A DNA stretch of 64,000 nt from Actinomycetota bacterium. GTDB taxonomy: Bacteria; Actinomycetota; Actinomycetes; Nanopelagicales; Nanopelagicaceae. The position numbers were made by a program, and so were the translations under genes. The stretch is from contig JAPLAW010000028.1 of assembly GCA_026393075.1 (NCBI GenBank), positions 26,097 to 90,096 on the forward strand. Reading direction: 5' to 3'. The notes under the pieces are model-generated. The model was not told the origin of the DNA. It saw only the letters and a program-made list of their open reading frames with translations, and ran no database searches. Position 1 is the first letter of the stretch. Every line of letters begins with the position of its first letter. Below are positions 52,635 through 61,396 of the stretch, piece by piece.

Positions 52635-54053
52635 ATGAGCCAAAGCGAACAAAAGCTAGTTGCCGGCGTAGATTCTTCGACCCAATCTGTGAAATTGGTT
52701 ATTCGCAACGCAGTTACCGGTGAGTTAGTGCGCAGTGGCCGCGCCAATCACCCGGAAGGTACTGAAGTAAATCCCACACTTTGGGCAGCTGCGCTAGACC
52801 AGGCAATCGCTGCAGCTGGCGGTATTGCAGATGTTTCAGCGATCTCAATTGGTGGCCAACAACACGGCATGGTCGCACTTGATAGTGATGGCGCAGTAAT
52901 TCGTGATGCACTCCTTTGGAATGACACTCGATCTGCTCAAGCTGCAAAAGATTTAAATCAAGAACTTAGTGGCGATGCCGAAACTGCTCGCAAAGTTGGT
53001 TCTGTTCTAGTTGCTTCATTTACCGCCAGCAAATTACGTTGGCTAGCAGATCACGAACCAGAAAACGCAAAACGCGTAGCAGCAGTTGCTCTCCCCCATG
53101 ATTGGCTTTCCTGGCAATTGCAAGGTGGCAAAGATTTTGAAAAACTATTTACTGATCGAAGCGACGCATCTGGTACTGGTTACTTTGACCCCACAACTTC
53201 GCACTACCGTTATGAAATTTTAAGTTTGGCGTTAAAGCACGACTCGGAAATTTACTTGCCTAAAATTATTGCGCCAAATGCATTTGGTGGTACAACTCTT
53301 AACGGGATTCCAATTGCAGCTGGTGCAGGTGATAACGCAGGCGCTGCGCTTGGCTTGAACGCACAACCAGGCGATGTGATCGTTTCACTTGGAACTAGCG
53401 GCACTGCATTCTCAGTTTCTAGTACGCCAACTCATGATGCCGCCGGTTTAGTAGCTGGCTTTGCTGATGCCACCGGGCGCTACCTGCCTTTAGTTTGCAC
53501 ACTAAATGCGGCCCGTATCCTTGATGCAGCAAGCAAGATCTTAGGTAAGAGCCATGACGAAGTCGCAGCACTTGCAATTTCAGCTAGCGCCGGTGCTAAT
53601 GGCTTAACGCTGCTGCCTTATTTCGAAGGTGAGCGCACCCCTAATCGCCCTGCTGCAACTGGCGTCTTTGCAGGCATGAATTTATCTAACTCAAACCCCG
53701 CAGATATCGCCCGTGCCATGATCGAAGGAATGCTTTGTGGTTTGGTAGATGCAGTCGGTGCACTGCAATCTCAAGGAGTTGCGGTAAATCGCATTTTGTT
53801 AATTGGCGGAGCTGCAAAAAATCCAGCAGTGGCACAGATCGCGAGTTCGCTCTTTGGCCGCGAAGTATTAATTCCACCTGCCGGTGAATATGTGGCAGAT
53901 GGTGCTGCGCGCCAAGCAGCTTGGGCGTTATCTGGAAATACTGATGCGCCAATCTGGAATTTTGGTGAAGTAGAAAAGGTAAGCGCTAAAGCATCACCTG
54001 ATGTGTTTGCTAAGTATCAAGAGTTGCGTGATCGCACAACAGAGTGGAATTAA
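52635..54053 (+). CDS. xylB: Xylulokinase (FGGY family)
   Basis: FGGY carbohydrate kinase phosphorylating D-xylulose. N-terminal [16 protein letters not shown] (phosphate loop), [24 protein letters not shown] (substrate contacts), [13 protein letters not shown], and C-terminal [15 protein letters not shown]. The QQHGM motif points to xylulokinase over glycerol or gluconate kinases. Length 472 aa is normal. No xylose isomerase gene is adjacent. The TAA stop shares bases with the stop of convergent glgC. Confidence 0.9.
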   Translation: MSQSEQKLVAGVDSSTQSVKLVIRNAVTGELVRSGRANHPEGTEVNPTLWAAALDQAIAAAGGIADVSAISIGGQQHGMVALDSDGAVIRDALLWNDTRSAQAAKDLNQELSGDAETARKVGSVLVASFTASKLRWLADHEPENAKRVAAVALPHDWLSWQLQGGKDFEKLFTDRSDASGTGYFDPTTSHYRYEILSLALKHDSEIYLPKIIAPNAFGGTTLNGIPIAAGAGDNAGAALGLNAQPGDVIVSLGTSGTAFSVSSTPTHDAAGLVAGFADATGRYLPLVCTLNAARILDAASKILGKSHDEVAALAISASAGANGLTLLPYFEGERTPNRPAATGVFAGMNLSNSNPADIARAMIEGMLCGLVDAVGALQSQGVAVNRILLIGGAAKNPAVAQIASSLFGREVLIPPAGEYVADGAARQAAWALSGNTDAPIWNFGEVEKVSAKASPDVFAKYQELRDRTTEWN

Positions 54054-55273
54054 ACAGTAACGCGTACGCCTTTACCAACGACCACAATTCCACCTGGCGA
54101 TAAAGTAAAACGCTCACGATCACGATCTAGATCGACGCCAATTTGTGCGCCTGGATCAACGATCACGCTCTTATCTAAGATCGCATTACGAATTACTGCA
54201 CGATCACCAATTCGAACATTAGGCATCAATACTGAACCATCAACGAATGCGCCTTTTTCAACCAATACATCGTATGAAGCAACTGTTCGGTTCACATGAC
54301 CGCCGACAATAATTGTGCCAGCACCCACGATTGAATCTTGCGCTAGGCCGCCTTCGCTGAACTTAGCTGGTGGCAGTGATGGCGGATTAGTAAGCAGCGG
54401 CCACTCACGATTATAAAGATTAAAAATTGGGTGAATGGAAACTAAATCCATATGCGCATCGTAATAAGCATCAATTGAACCTACATCGCGCCAATAGCCT
54501 TTATCGCGCTCTGTCTCACCTGGAACTTGATTAGTTGCAAAGTCATAAACTTTTGCTACGCCATTAGCAGTCATCATCGGAATGATGTTTGCGCCTAAGT
54601 CATGGCGACTTTCGAGGTCCTCAGAATCAAGAATTAGCGCTTCTTCCATTACATTGCGCTTAAAAATGTAATTACCCATTGAAACCAAGCACAGATCTGG
54701 GTGCCCTGGCATGGCAGGTGGATCACTTGGCTTCTCGTGGAAAGCTTTAATGGTTACGCCATCTTCGGCTAATTCGATAACCCCAAAGTCGTGTGCTTCA
54801 GAACGCTTCATTCGAATTGCGGCAACTGTTACGCCAGCTCCAGTGCTTAAATGGAAATCAAACATTTGACTGGAATCCATGCGATAAACGTGGTCAGCAC
54901 CGAAAACCACAATGTGTTTTGGATTTTCGTCGTGAATTAAATTGAAGTTCTGCAAAATTGCATCTGCACTACCGGTGTACCAACGTGGGCCCAAACGTTG
55001 TTGCGCCGGTACTGGAGTTACATAGTTACCTAGCAAAGTAGACATACGCCATGTTGTCGTTATGTGGCGATCGAGTGAGTGCGACTTATATTGCGTCAAA
55101 ACTGCAATTTTTCGCATCTCTGCATTTACTAAATTTGATAATACGAAATCTACGAGGCGGTATGAACCACCGAATGGAACTGCGGGCTTTGCTCGATCTG
55201 CAGTTAGCGGCATTAAACGCTTGCCTTCACCGCCAGCAAGCACGATTCCGAGTGGTTGTTCAAAGCGTGCCAT
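54050..55273 (-). CDS. glgC: Glucose-1-phosphate adenylyltransferase GlgC
   Basis: Makes ADP-glucose for glycogen or alpha-glucan synthesis. N-terminal [44 protein letters not shown]-type loop as [11 protein letters not shown], and a C-terminal left-handed beta-helix ([17 protein letters not shown]). Length 407 aa is normal. ATG at 55273 is preceded at 6 nt by TATCGT. It diverges from glgA with 22 bp between start codons. Confidence 0.96.
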   Translation of the reverse strand: MARFEQPLGIVLAGGEGKRLMPLTADRAKPAVPFGGSYRLVDFVLSNLVNAEMRKIAVLTQYKSHSLDRHITTTWRMSTLLGNYVTPVPAQQRLGPRWYTGSADAILQNFNLIHDENPKHIVVFGADHVYRMDSSQMFDFHLSTGAGVTVAAIRMKRSEAHDFGVIELAEDGVTIKAFHEKPSDPPAMPGHPDLCLVSMGNYIFKRNVMEEALILDSEDLESRHDLGANIIPMMTANGVAKVYDFATNQVPGETERDKGYWRDVGSIDAYYDAHMDLVSIHPIFNLYNREWPLLTNPPSLPPAKFSEGGLAQDSIVGAGTIIVGGHVNRTVASYDVLVEKGAFVDGSVLMPNVRIGDRAVIRNAILDKSVIVDPGAQIGVDLDRDRERFTLSPGGIVVVGKGVRVTV

Positions 55274-55279
55274 ATCCTA

Positions 55280-55289
55280 ACGATACCCT
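55280..55289. promoter_or_regulatory. Bidirectional promoter core of glgC and glgA
   Basis: ACGATACCCT holds TATCGT on the minus strand (55280-55285) and TACCCT on the plus strand (55284-55289), sharing the central TA. Each hexamer ends 6 nt before its start codon (ATG for glgC, GTG for glgA). The geometry equals that at 39695-39704. Confidence 0.64.
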
Positions 55290-55295
55290 TACCAA

Positions 55296-56459
55296 GTGAA
55301 AACGACCAGAGTTGGACTTGTTACTAAAGAGTGGCCACCGCAGGTTTATGGTGGTGCTGGCGTTCATGCTGTGCAACTAACTGAAGCGCTTCGCGATCTT
55401 GATGGCGTTTCAGTAGATGTTCATTGTTTTGGTGGCGCTCGCGATGATGGTGCGATTGGTTATTCAACGCCAGTCTCTTTTGCAGACGCTAACCCAGCGG
55501 TTCAAGCAATCGCGACAGATTTAGATATTGCAAATAACTTGCAGAACGTCGACATAATTCATAGCCACACTTGGTATGCCAACATGGCTGGTCACTTTGG
55601 TTCATTGCTTCACGGTGTCCCCCATGTAATTACCGCTCACTCGCTCGAACCGCTTCGTCCTTGGAAAGCTGATCAACTAGGCGGCGGCTATCAAATTTCA
55701 TCGTGGGCTGAAAAGAGTGCTTACGAATCTGCCGATGCCATCATTGCAGTCAGCGATGGCATGCGCGCTGATGTTTTAGCCGCTTACCCAAACGTTGATC
55801 CAACCAAAGTTGTCACCATACGCAATGGCGTAGATGTTGATCGCTTTAAGCCAACCGCCAACCCTGCGCTGTTAACCGAACTAGGAATCACCGGACGTTA
55901 TGCAATATTTGTTGGCCGCATTACTCGCCAAAAAGGATTAGCGCATTTATTAAGAGCTTGGCAAAACGTACCTGCCGAGTACGGCTTAGTTCTGGCAGCC
56001 GGCAGTCCAGATGAAGAAACGATTGGCAACGAAGTAAAAGCTTTAATCGAAGAACTTCAAAAAACTCGACCAAATGTAATTTGGATCCCCGATATGTTGC
56101 CGCATGAAAAACTCTGTGCGCTATTAACTTCAGCAGATCTATTCATTTGCCCTTCTATCTATGAACCACTCGGAATCGTTAATCTCGAAGCGATGGGCTG
56201 CGAAACAGCAGTTCTAGCAACTCGCGTTGGCGGAATTCCAGAAGTTGTTTCAGATGGCAATACTGGCAAACTCGTAAATTACTCTGGCGATGGCGCAACT
56301 CTTGAAAGTGATTTATCGACAGCAATTATTCAATTAATGGAAGAACCAGCGCTTTTAAAGCAATATGGTGAGGCAGGTCGCAAGCGCGCAGCAGCTGAAT
56401 TTGGCTGGCCGGCAGTCGCGCGCGCTACCCTTGCGCTCTATCAATCGCTCATCAAGTAG
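55296..56459 (+). CDS. glgA: Glycogen synthase / maltose-1-phosphate synthase, actinobacterial GlgA (GlgM) type
   Basis: GT4 glycosyltransferase of the actinobacterial glgA_Coryne type (387 aa), using ADP-glucose. N-terminal VGLVTKEWPPQVYGGAGVHA; donor-site motifs AIFVGRITRQKGLAHLLRA and SIYEPLGIVNLEAMGCE (the ExxxxxxxE pair). Mycobacterial homologues add glucose to glucose-1-P to form maltose-1-P for the GlgE route, so either product is possible. GTG start at 55296 with no Shine-Dalgarno. Divergent pairing with glgC gives one control point for the pathway. Confidence 0.93.
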   Translation: MKTTRVGLVTKEWPPQVYGGAGVHAVQLTEALRDLDGVSVDVHCFGGARDDGAIGYSTPVSFADANPAVQAIATDLDIANNLQNVDIIHSHTWYANMAGHFGSLLHGVPHVITAHSLEPLRPWKADQLGGGYQISSWAEKSAYESADAIIAVSDGMRADVLAAYPNVDPTKVVTIRNGVDVDRFKPTANPALLTELGITGRYAIFVGRITRQKGLAHLLRAWQNVPAEYGLVLAAGSPDEETIGNEVKALIEELQKTRPNVIWIPDMLPHEKLCALLTSADLFICPSIYEPLGIVNLEAMGCETAVLATRVGGIPEVVSDGNTGKLVNYSGDGATLESDLSTAIIQLMEEPALLKQYGEAGRKRAAAEFGWPAVARATLALYQSLIK

Positions 56460-56481
56460 CTTTGATTAACTAAAGGAAACC

Positions 56482-57354
56482 ATGTCCCGTCGCGCGTATT
56501 TTCACTTCGCAGTATCAGGTCTTTTTTGGGGCATTCCTTATCTTCTAATGAAGGTAGCAGTTGCTGATATTCCACCTGCTGTCATTGTTTGTGGTCGAGT
56601 ACTTATCGGCGCGGCAATTTTAATTCCGTTAGCAATTCATCAGAAAGTCTTAATGGATGCAATACGCGGATGGCGCTATGTATTGCCTTACGCAATTTTT
56701 GAAATGATGATTCCATGGATTCTAATTACTAATGCTGAAAAGAAGATTTCCTCAGGTTTGGCTGGACTACTAATTGCCACAGTCCCAATTTGGTCAACCA
56801 TCTTTGCTTCTATGAATGGCGATAAAACGGTCTGGCATAGCAAGCGACTTGTTGGCATTGCCGTAGGTTTTGTTGGTTTAGTTGGGCTGGTTGGATATGA
56901 AAGTATCTTTGGTGACTCTGATCCAATCTCAATCGGCATGATGTTAATTACTGCCATGAGCTATTCATTTGCGGTAAATATGATCTCAATTAAATTACCT
57001 GAAGTGTCTGGCATCGCGATTAATGGTTTAGCAATGGTCTTTACCGCCATTGTTTATCTGCCATTTATGATCGATCAGTGGCCAGCTGCAAACACAGTCT
57101 CGACAAAAGCAGCTTTATCACTGGTCACACTAGGTATTTTCTGCACCGCATTAGCTTTCATTTCATTCTTTATCGTAATGAAGGAAATCGGGCCAGCAAG
57201 AGCTTCAATTGGAACTTACGTAAACACCGCAGTTGCTGTGGTCTTGGGGGTATTGATTCTCTCTGAACCATTAACTCTCGGAATCATCATTGGCTTGCCG
57301 TTAGTAATGATCGGTTCATTCTTAGCTAGCCGTAAGCCAGCGGTTAATTCTTAG
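56482..57354 (+). CDS. EamA/DMT family transporter
   Basis: Ten-segment transporter of 290 aa with two EamA repeats. The first starts FAVSGLFWGIPYLLMKVAVAD and ends near SGLAGLLIATVPIWSTIFAS; the second ends with TYVNTAVAVVLGVLILSEPL. Substrate unknown. AAGGAAA lies 4 nt before the ATG. It follows glgA by 22 bp. Only low similarity by eye to the EamA protein at 47729, so they need not share a substrate. Confidence 0.88.
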   Translation: MSRRAYFHFAVSGLFWGIPYLLMKVAVADIPPAVIVCGRVLIGAAILIPLAIHQKVLMDAIRGWRYVLPYAIFEMMIPWILITNAEKKISSGLAGLLIATVPIWSTIFASMNGDKTVWHSKRLVGIAVGFVGLVGLVGYESIFGDSDPISIGMMLITAMSYSFAVNMISIKLPEVSGIAINGLAMVFTAIVYLPFMIDQWPAANTVSTKAALSLVTLGIFCTALAFISFFIVMKEIGPARASIGTYVNTAVAVVLGVLILSEPLTLGIIIGLPLVMIGSFLASRKPAVNS

Positions 57355-57372
57355 TTTACGAAGTTAGTTCCG

Positions 57373-58134
57373 TTAGGGCATTACCAATCCGCCATCAACT
57401 GGCACCGTAATTCCGGTTACATAACTAGATGCATCGCTGACTAACCAAATTAAGGTTGCTGCTAACTCTTCGGGTTCACCCAAGCGACCCGCGGGTGCAA
57501 ACATCTTGATCATATTGACCATATCTTTAGGAAGTTCATCACTCATCTCAGAAGGAAAGAAACCTGGGGCAAGGGCATTTACTCGGATATTTTTTCGCCC
57601 TGTCCATTGCGCCGCTAAGTCGCGCGTTAAACCAATTAGGCCGGCCTTGCTAGATGCATATGCAGCTTGCGGTAGTCCTTGCGGCTTTAAGCCAAGAATG
57701 CTTGAAATATTTACAATCGCACCGCCATTTTTATTAGCTTTCGCAAATGCTTGCGCCATCCAATAGGCGCCAAAGAGATTTACATCTAGAACCGATCTGA
57801 ATTGTTCTGGCGTTTCATGTGTTGCAGGTACAGCCGTGCCAACGCCTGCGTTGTTTACCAAGATATCTACTCGGCCAAATTTTTCCATCGCAAATGCAAT
57901 AAGTGCGTCACATTGTTCTGGCTGAGTTACATCGGTTTGCAGCGTGGCAAATTTGCGGCCGGCTGCTTCAACTAAAGCACCAGTTTCAGCAAGACGGTCA
58001 AAGCGGCGAGCACCAAGAACAACATCAGCGCCAGCTTCAGCAAGAGCTTTTGCAAATGCAACCCCAAGGCCAGATGATGCGCCAGTGACCACTGCGACTT
58101 TTCCATCTAATTTAAAGCGGTCAAGAACACTCAT
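57373..58134 (-). CDS. SDR family oxidoreductase
   Basis: Classical short-chain dehydrogenase (253 aa). Cofactor motif VTGASSGLGVAFAKAL, NNAGVGTA, catalytic Ser in NISSILG and YASSK (Tyr/Lys), and C-terminal TGITVPVDGG. GARRFDRL after the second strand suggests NADP(H). The ATG at 58134 (MSVLDRFKLDGK) has GAGGAG 5 nt upstream; a GTG two codons earlier is ignored. It diverges by 41 bp from the acyl-CoA dehydrogenase operon. In a 4-hydroxyacyl-CoA pathway it could interconvert the 4-oxo and 4-hydroxy forms; that is inference from context. Confidence 0.88.
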   Translation of the reverse strand: MSVLDRFKLDGKVAVVTGASSGLGVAFAKALAEAGADVVLGARRFDRLAETGALVEAAGRKFATLQTDVTQPEQCDALIAFAMEKFGRVDILVNNAGVGTAVPATHETPEQFRSVLDVNLFGAYWMAQAFAKANKNGGAIVNISSILGLKPQGLPQAAYASSKAGLIGLTRDLAAQWTGRKNIRVNALAPGFFPSEMSDELPKDMVNMIKMFAPAGRLGEPEELAATLIWLVSDASSYVTGITVPVDGGLVMP

Positions 58135-58163
58135 ACTCACTCCTCAAATAGGCCTTCTTTGCG

Positions 58164-58169
58164 TAAGGT
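58164..58169 (+). promoter_or_regulatory. Candidate leaderless -10 of the acyl-CoA dehydrogenase operon
   Basis: TAAGGT, 6 nt, ATG at 58176, no Shine-Dalgarno. Would drive the dehydrogenase-kinase-alcohol dehydrogenase genes, which are linked by ATGA overlaps. Confidence 0.58.
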
Positions 58170-58175
58170 TAAGGC

Positions 58176-59387
58176 ATGGACTTCAACCTCAGCCCTAAGA
58201 CAACCGAATATGCCGCGAAACTGCAAGCCTTCATGGACTCTGAGGTTTTCCCGGCTGAAGCGATCTACCACTTGCAACGTGAGCAGTTAATTGCCAATGG
58301 GAAACCACATGATTTGCCGGATGTGGTCGAAGATTTAAAGATAAAGGCAAAAGCCCTTGGCTTATGGAATCTTTTCTTGCCACATTATGGTCACGGCTTA
58401 TCGGTTACCGATTATGCAACCTTGGCCGAGATAACTGGCTGGTCACCTGAGATTGCACCTGAAGCAATCAACTGCTCAGCTCCTGATACCGGCAATATGG
58501 AATTACTCGACATGTTCGGAAACAAAGAGCAGAAAGAACGTTGGTTACAACCGCTACTCGATGGGCAGATTAGATCTGGTTTTGCGATGACCGAGCCAGC
58601 TGTTGCATCAAGTGATGCTCGCAATATTCAGACCCAAATTGTTAAAGACGGCGATCACTATGTAATTAATGGAACCAAGTGGTGGACCACAGGTGCCATG
58701 GACAAGCGCTGCGAGATTTTGATCGTGATGGGTAAAACCAATCCTGCAGCTGATGACCACCAACAACAATCAATGGTGCTCGTTCCAACGAATACGCCAG
58801 GGGTTAAGGTAGTTAGAAACTTAACTGTCTTTGGTTACGTAGATCAACATGGCCATGCTGAAGTTTCATTTACCAATGTGCGCGTACCAGTTGCAAATCT
58901 TCTAGGTGCCGAAGGCGAAGGATTTGCGTTAGCGCAAGCGCGACTTGGGCCAGGACGTATTCACCATTGCATGCGCGCAATAGGCATGGCAGAGCGAGCG
59001 CTATCTCTAATGATTAAACGCACAGTTGCTCGCGAAGCTTTTGGCAAAGAGTTGGTTAAACAAGGCGTGATTCAGGAATGGATTGCACAAGCACGCATTG
59101 ATATTGAACAAGCTCGTTTATTGGTTCTAAAGGCTGCTTGGATGATTGATTCAGTTGGTGCAAAAGGTGCCCGCAAAGAGATTGCGGCAATTAAAGTTGC
59201 CATCCCTCAAATGGCAGAGCGCATTATTGATCATGCCATTCAAAGTTATGGTGGCGCAGGCGTAAGCCAGGATTCACCACTTGCCTCGATGTATGCCGGT
59301 GTGCGCACACTGCGCATTGTTGACGGGCCAGATGAAGTTCATATTAGAGACATTGCGCGGTTAGAAATAAAGCCTTATTTGTCATGA
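58176..59387 (+). CDS. Acyl-CoA dehydrogenase, ACAD10/11 (LvaC-like) subgroup
   Basis: FAD-dependent acyl-CoA dehydrogenase fold, 403 aa. Motifs typical of the ACAD10/11 branch: [64 protein letters not shown], and [13 protein letters not shown] in place of the YEGTNEIQ-type base region. In bacterial LvaC and animal ACAD11, this branch works on 4-phosphoacyl-CoA formed by an APH-fold kinase. The next gene is exactly such a kinase and overlaps by 4 bp (ATGA). Confidence 0.92.
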   Translation: MDFNLSPKTTEYAAKLQAFMDSEVFPAEAIYHLQREQLIANGKPHDLPDVVEDLKIKAKALGLWNLFLPHYGHGLSVTDYATLAEITGWSPEIAPEAINCSAPDTGNMELLDMFGNKEQKERWLQPLLDGQIRSGFAMTEPAVASSDARNIQTQIVKDGDHYVINGTKWWTTGAMDKRCEILIVMGKTNPAADDHQQQSMVLVPTNTPGVKVVRNLTVFGYVDQHGHAEVSFTNVRVPVANLLGAEGEGFALAQARLGPGRIHHCMRAIGMAERALSLMIKRTVAREAFGKELVKQGVIQEWIAQARIDIEQARLLVLKAAWMIDSVGAKGARKEIAAIKVAIPQMAERIIDHAIQSYGGAGVSQDSPLASMYAGVRTLRIVDGPDEVHIRDIARLEIKPYLS

Positions 59388-60409
59388 AAGATTTAACTGC
59401 GGTCCGTGAAGAGGATCGCTTCGATGTAGCAAAGGTGCATGCTTGGTTGCGCCCATTTATAAATGAGGATCAACTTCCTGAAGTTGAGCAGTTTCGTAGC
59501 GGTGCCTCTAACCTGACTTATCTGCTTCGTTATCCAGGACGCAATTTAGTATTGCGCAAGCCACCAGTTGGAACTAAGGCAGCTTCTGCTCACGACATGA
59601 AGCGTGAGTTTTTGATTCAATCACGGCTACAGCCTGTTTATTCCCTGGTGCCAAACATGATCGCTTCGTGTGACGATCAATCAATTATGGGTTCAGATTT
59701 TTATGTCATGGAATTCGTTGCAGGTGAGATTTTTCGCCGCGATGTGCCTGAAGGGATTACCGCTACCGATGTTTCAGTGATGGCTGATTCCTTGATTAAT
59801 GGTTTAGTACAACTGCACGCTGTTGACTCTGCGATTCTGAAAGAGCTAAACAAAGGTGAGGGTTATGTGCAGCGCCAAGTTGAAGGTTGGTCTAAGCGCT
59901 ATCGCAATGCTCTAACAGATGATGTTCCTAGCGCTGAGAAGCTAATGGCTTGGCTATCTGCGAATCAACCAAACGATGTGGGTTCCTGCATTATTCATGG
60001 TGATTGGCGGATAGATAATATGGTTTTTGATTTAGGTAATGCGCGCATTGCCGGAGTTTTAGATTGGGAACTAGCAACAGTCGGTGATCCCCTAATGGAT
60101 TTAGGCTCAGCCCTTGCCTATTGGGTTGATCGAGATGATGAAGCAGCATTTGCATCGCTTCGTAGACAGCCTAGCCATCTGCCAGGAATGCCAACTCGTG
60201 ATGAGTTTGTAGCGAGATATTTAGAGCTAAGTGGCCGCAAATGCGATGACTTTACTTTTTATGAAGTTTTCGGTCTCTTTAGATTAGCCGTGATTATTCA
60301 ACAGATCTGGGCACGTTTTCGTTTGGGTCAAACAACTAATCCCGCTTTTGCCGGGTTTGGGGCTGCTGTCAATACCTTGATTAATCGAGCCGAAGGAAAA
60401 ATTTCATGA
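59384..60409 (+). CDS. APH-fold phosphotransferase, ACAD10/LvaA-like
   Basis: Aminoglycoside-phosphotransferase-fold kinase of 341 aa. Conserved blocks: [10 protein letters not shown] (N-lobe), [21 protein letters not shown] (ACAD10-type), [14 protein letters not shown] (catalytic Asp and metal-binding Asn) and [17 protein letters not shown] (second metal Asp). These match the kinase domain fused to ACAD10/11 in animals and LvaA of Pseudomonas, which phosphorylates 4-hydroxyacyl-CoA. It is not expected to confer antibiotic resistance. It is coupled by ATGA overlaps to both neighbours. Confidence 0.9.
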   Translation: MKDLTAVREEDRFDVAKVHAWLRPFINEDQLPEVEQFRSGASNLTYLLRYPGRNLVLRKPPVGTKAASAHDMKREFLIQSRLQPVYSLVPNMIASCDDQSIMGSDFYVMEFVAGEIFRRDVPEGITATDVSVMADSLINGLVQLHAVDSAILKELNKGEGYVQRQVEGWSKRYRNALTDDVPSAEKLMAWLSANQPNDVGSCIIHGDWRIDNMVFDLGNARIAGVLDWELATVGDPLMDLGSALAYWVDRDDEAAFASLRRQPSHLPGMPTRDEFVARYLELSGRKCDDFTFYEVFGLFRLAVIIQQIWARFRLGQTTNPAFAGFGAAVNTLINRAEGKIS

Positions 60410-61389
60410 AGGCAGGACGCATCACAGTTTCAATCCGTAAATTTGAAGTTACCGATGTTCCAACTCCAAATGCAGGAGCTGGACAGGTCCGTATAAAGGT
60501 CGGTGCTGCTGGAGTCTGTTTATCAGATGTGCATTTCCTAGAAGGGATTTTATCGCCAGGCTATTTAGCTGGTGATGAAGTAACACTTGGACATGAAGTA
60601 GCTGGAACTATTGACCAAATTGGCGAAGGCGTTGATTTTCGTTCAATCGGCGAACGTGTTGTCGTTATCGCTGGTGAGCGAAATGAATCAAATCAGATTA
60701 CAACTCTGGGATTTGATTACGATGGTGGTTGGGCCGAATACGTTGTAATCAATTCAGAACTAGTTATGCCAATCCCTGACTCGTTGCCTTTTGAACAAGC
60801 CGCCATTATTCCGGATGCGGTATCTACCCCGTGGGCTGCTATTTCCTCAACCGGCAAGATTCAAGCTGGCGAAGCAGTGGCGGTCTTTGGAGTTGGTGGG
60901 CTAGGAATTCATGCGATTCAATTGTTAAAAGTAATCGGCTGCAGCAAAGTAATTGCTATCGACCCACGTGAAGATGCGCGAGCCAATGCGATGGCACGCG
61001 GAGCAGATTTTGCTTTCGCGCCAGATGACCCAGATTTGAAAAAACATCGTGGATTACATGCCGCCTTTGATTTCGCTGGTGTCACGCCTGTTCGTAAACA
61101 AGCTCTTTCAATGCTGGGCGAACAAGGTCGATTAATTATTGTGGGTATAGCTAATGAGCCCATCGTTATTCCGAACGATATGGCATTTACTTATATGCGC
61201 ACACAAATAATGGGACATTATGGATCTGAGCCACATCATGTGAGTGAGTTAATTGAATTTGCGCGTCAAGGCAAGTTAGATCTTTCGCACTCAGTCTCTG
61301 AAATTCTTCCCTTGGCACAGGCTGCCGAAGCAATTGATAAATTAGCAAACAAGATCGGTAATCCGATTCGAATTGTGTTAAAGCCTTAG
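60406..61389 (+). CDS. Zn-dependent MDR alcohol dehydrogenase without the structural zinc lobe
   Basis: Medium-chain dehydrogenase (327 aa). Catalytic zinc ligands are visible: Cys in GVCLSDVHF and His-Glu in LGHEVAG. The usual four-Cys structural-zinc loop is missing; its place reads VVVIAGERNESNQITTLGF. The Rossmann motif is VFGVGGLGIHAIQLL and the acid after the second strand (AIDPRED) suggests NAD. It is the last gene of the acyl-CoA dehydrogenase operon. Substrate unknown; oxidation of a hydroxyacid or alcohol feeding the same pathway is plausible. Confidence 0.88.
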   Translation: MKAGRITVSIRKFEVTDVPTPNAGAGQVRIKVGAAGVCLSDVHFLEGILSPGYLAGDEVTLGHEVAGTIDQIGEGVDFRSIGERVVVIAGERNESNQITTLGFDYDGGWAEYVVINSELVMPIPDSLPFEQAAIIPDAVSTPWAAISSTGKIQAGEAVAVFGVGGLGIHAIQLLKVIGCSKVIAIDPREDARANAMARGADFAFAPDDPDLKKHRGLHAAFDFAGVTPVRKQALSMLGEQGRLIIVGIANEPIVIPNDMAFTYMRTQIMGHYGSEPHHVSELIEFARQGKLDLSHSVSEILPLAQAAEAIDKLANKIGNPIRIVLKP

Positions 61390-61396
61390 CGCTGCT

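Noticed and set aside
59384..60409. Aminoglycoside resistance gene
   Set aside because: APH fold only; the sequence blocks and operon match ACAD10/LvaA-type kinases, not resistance enzymes.
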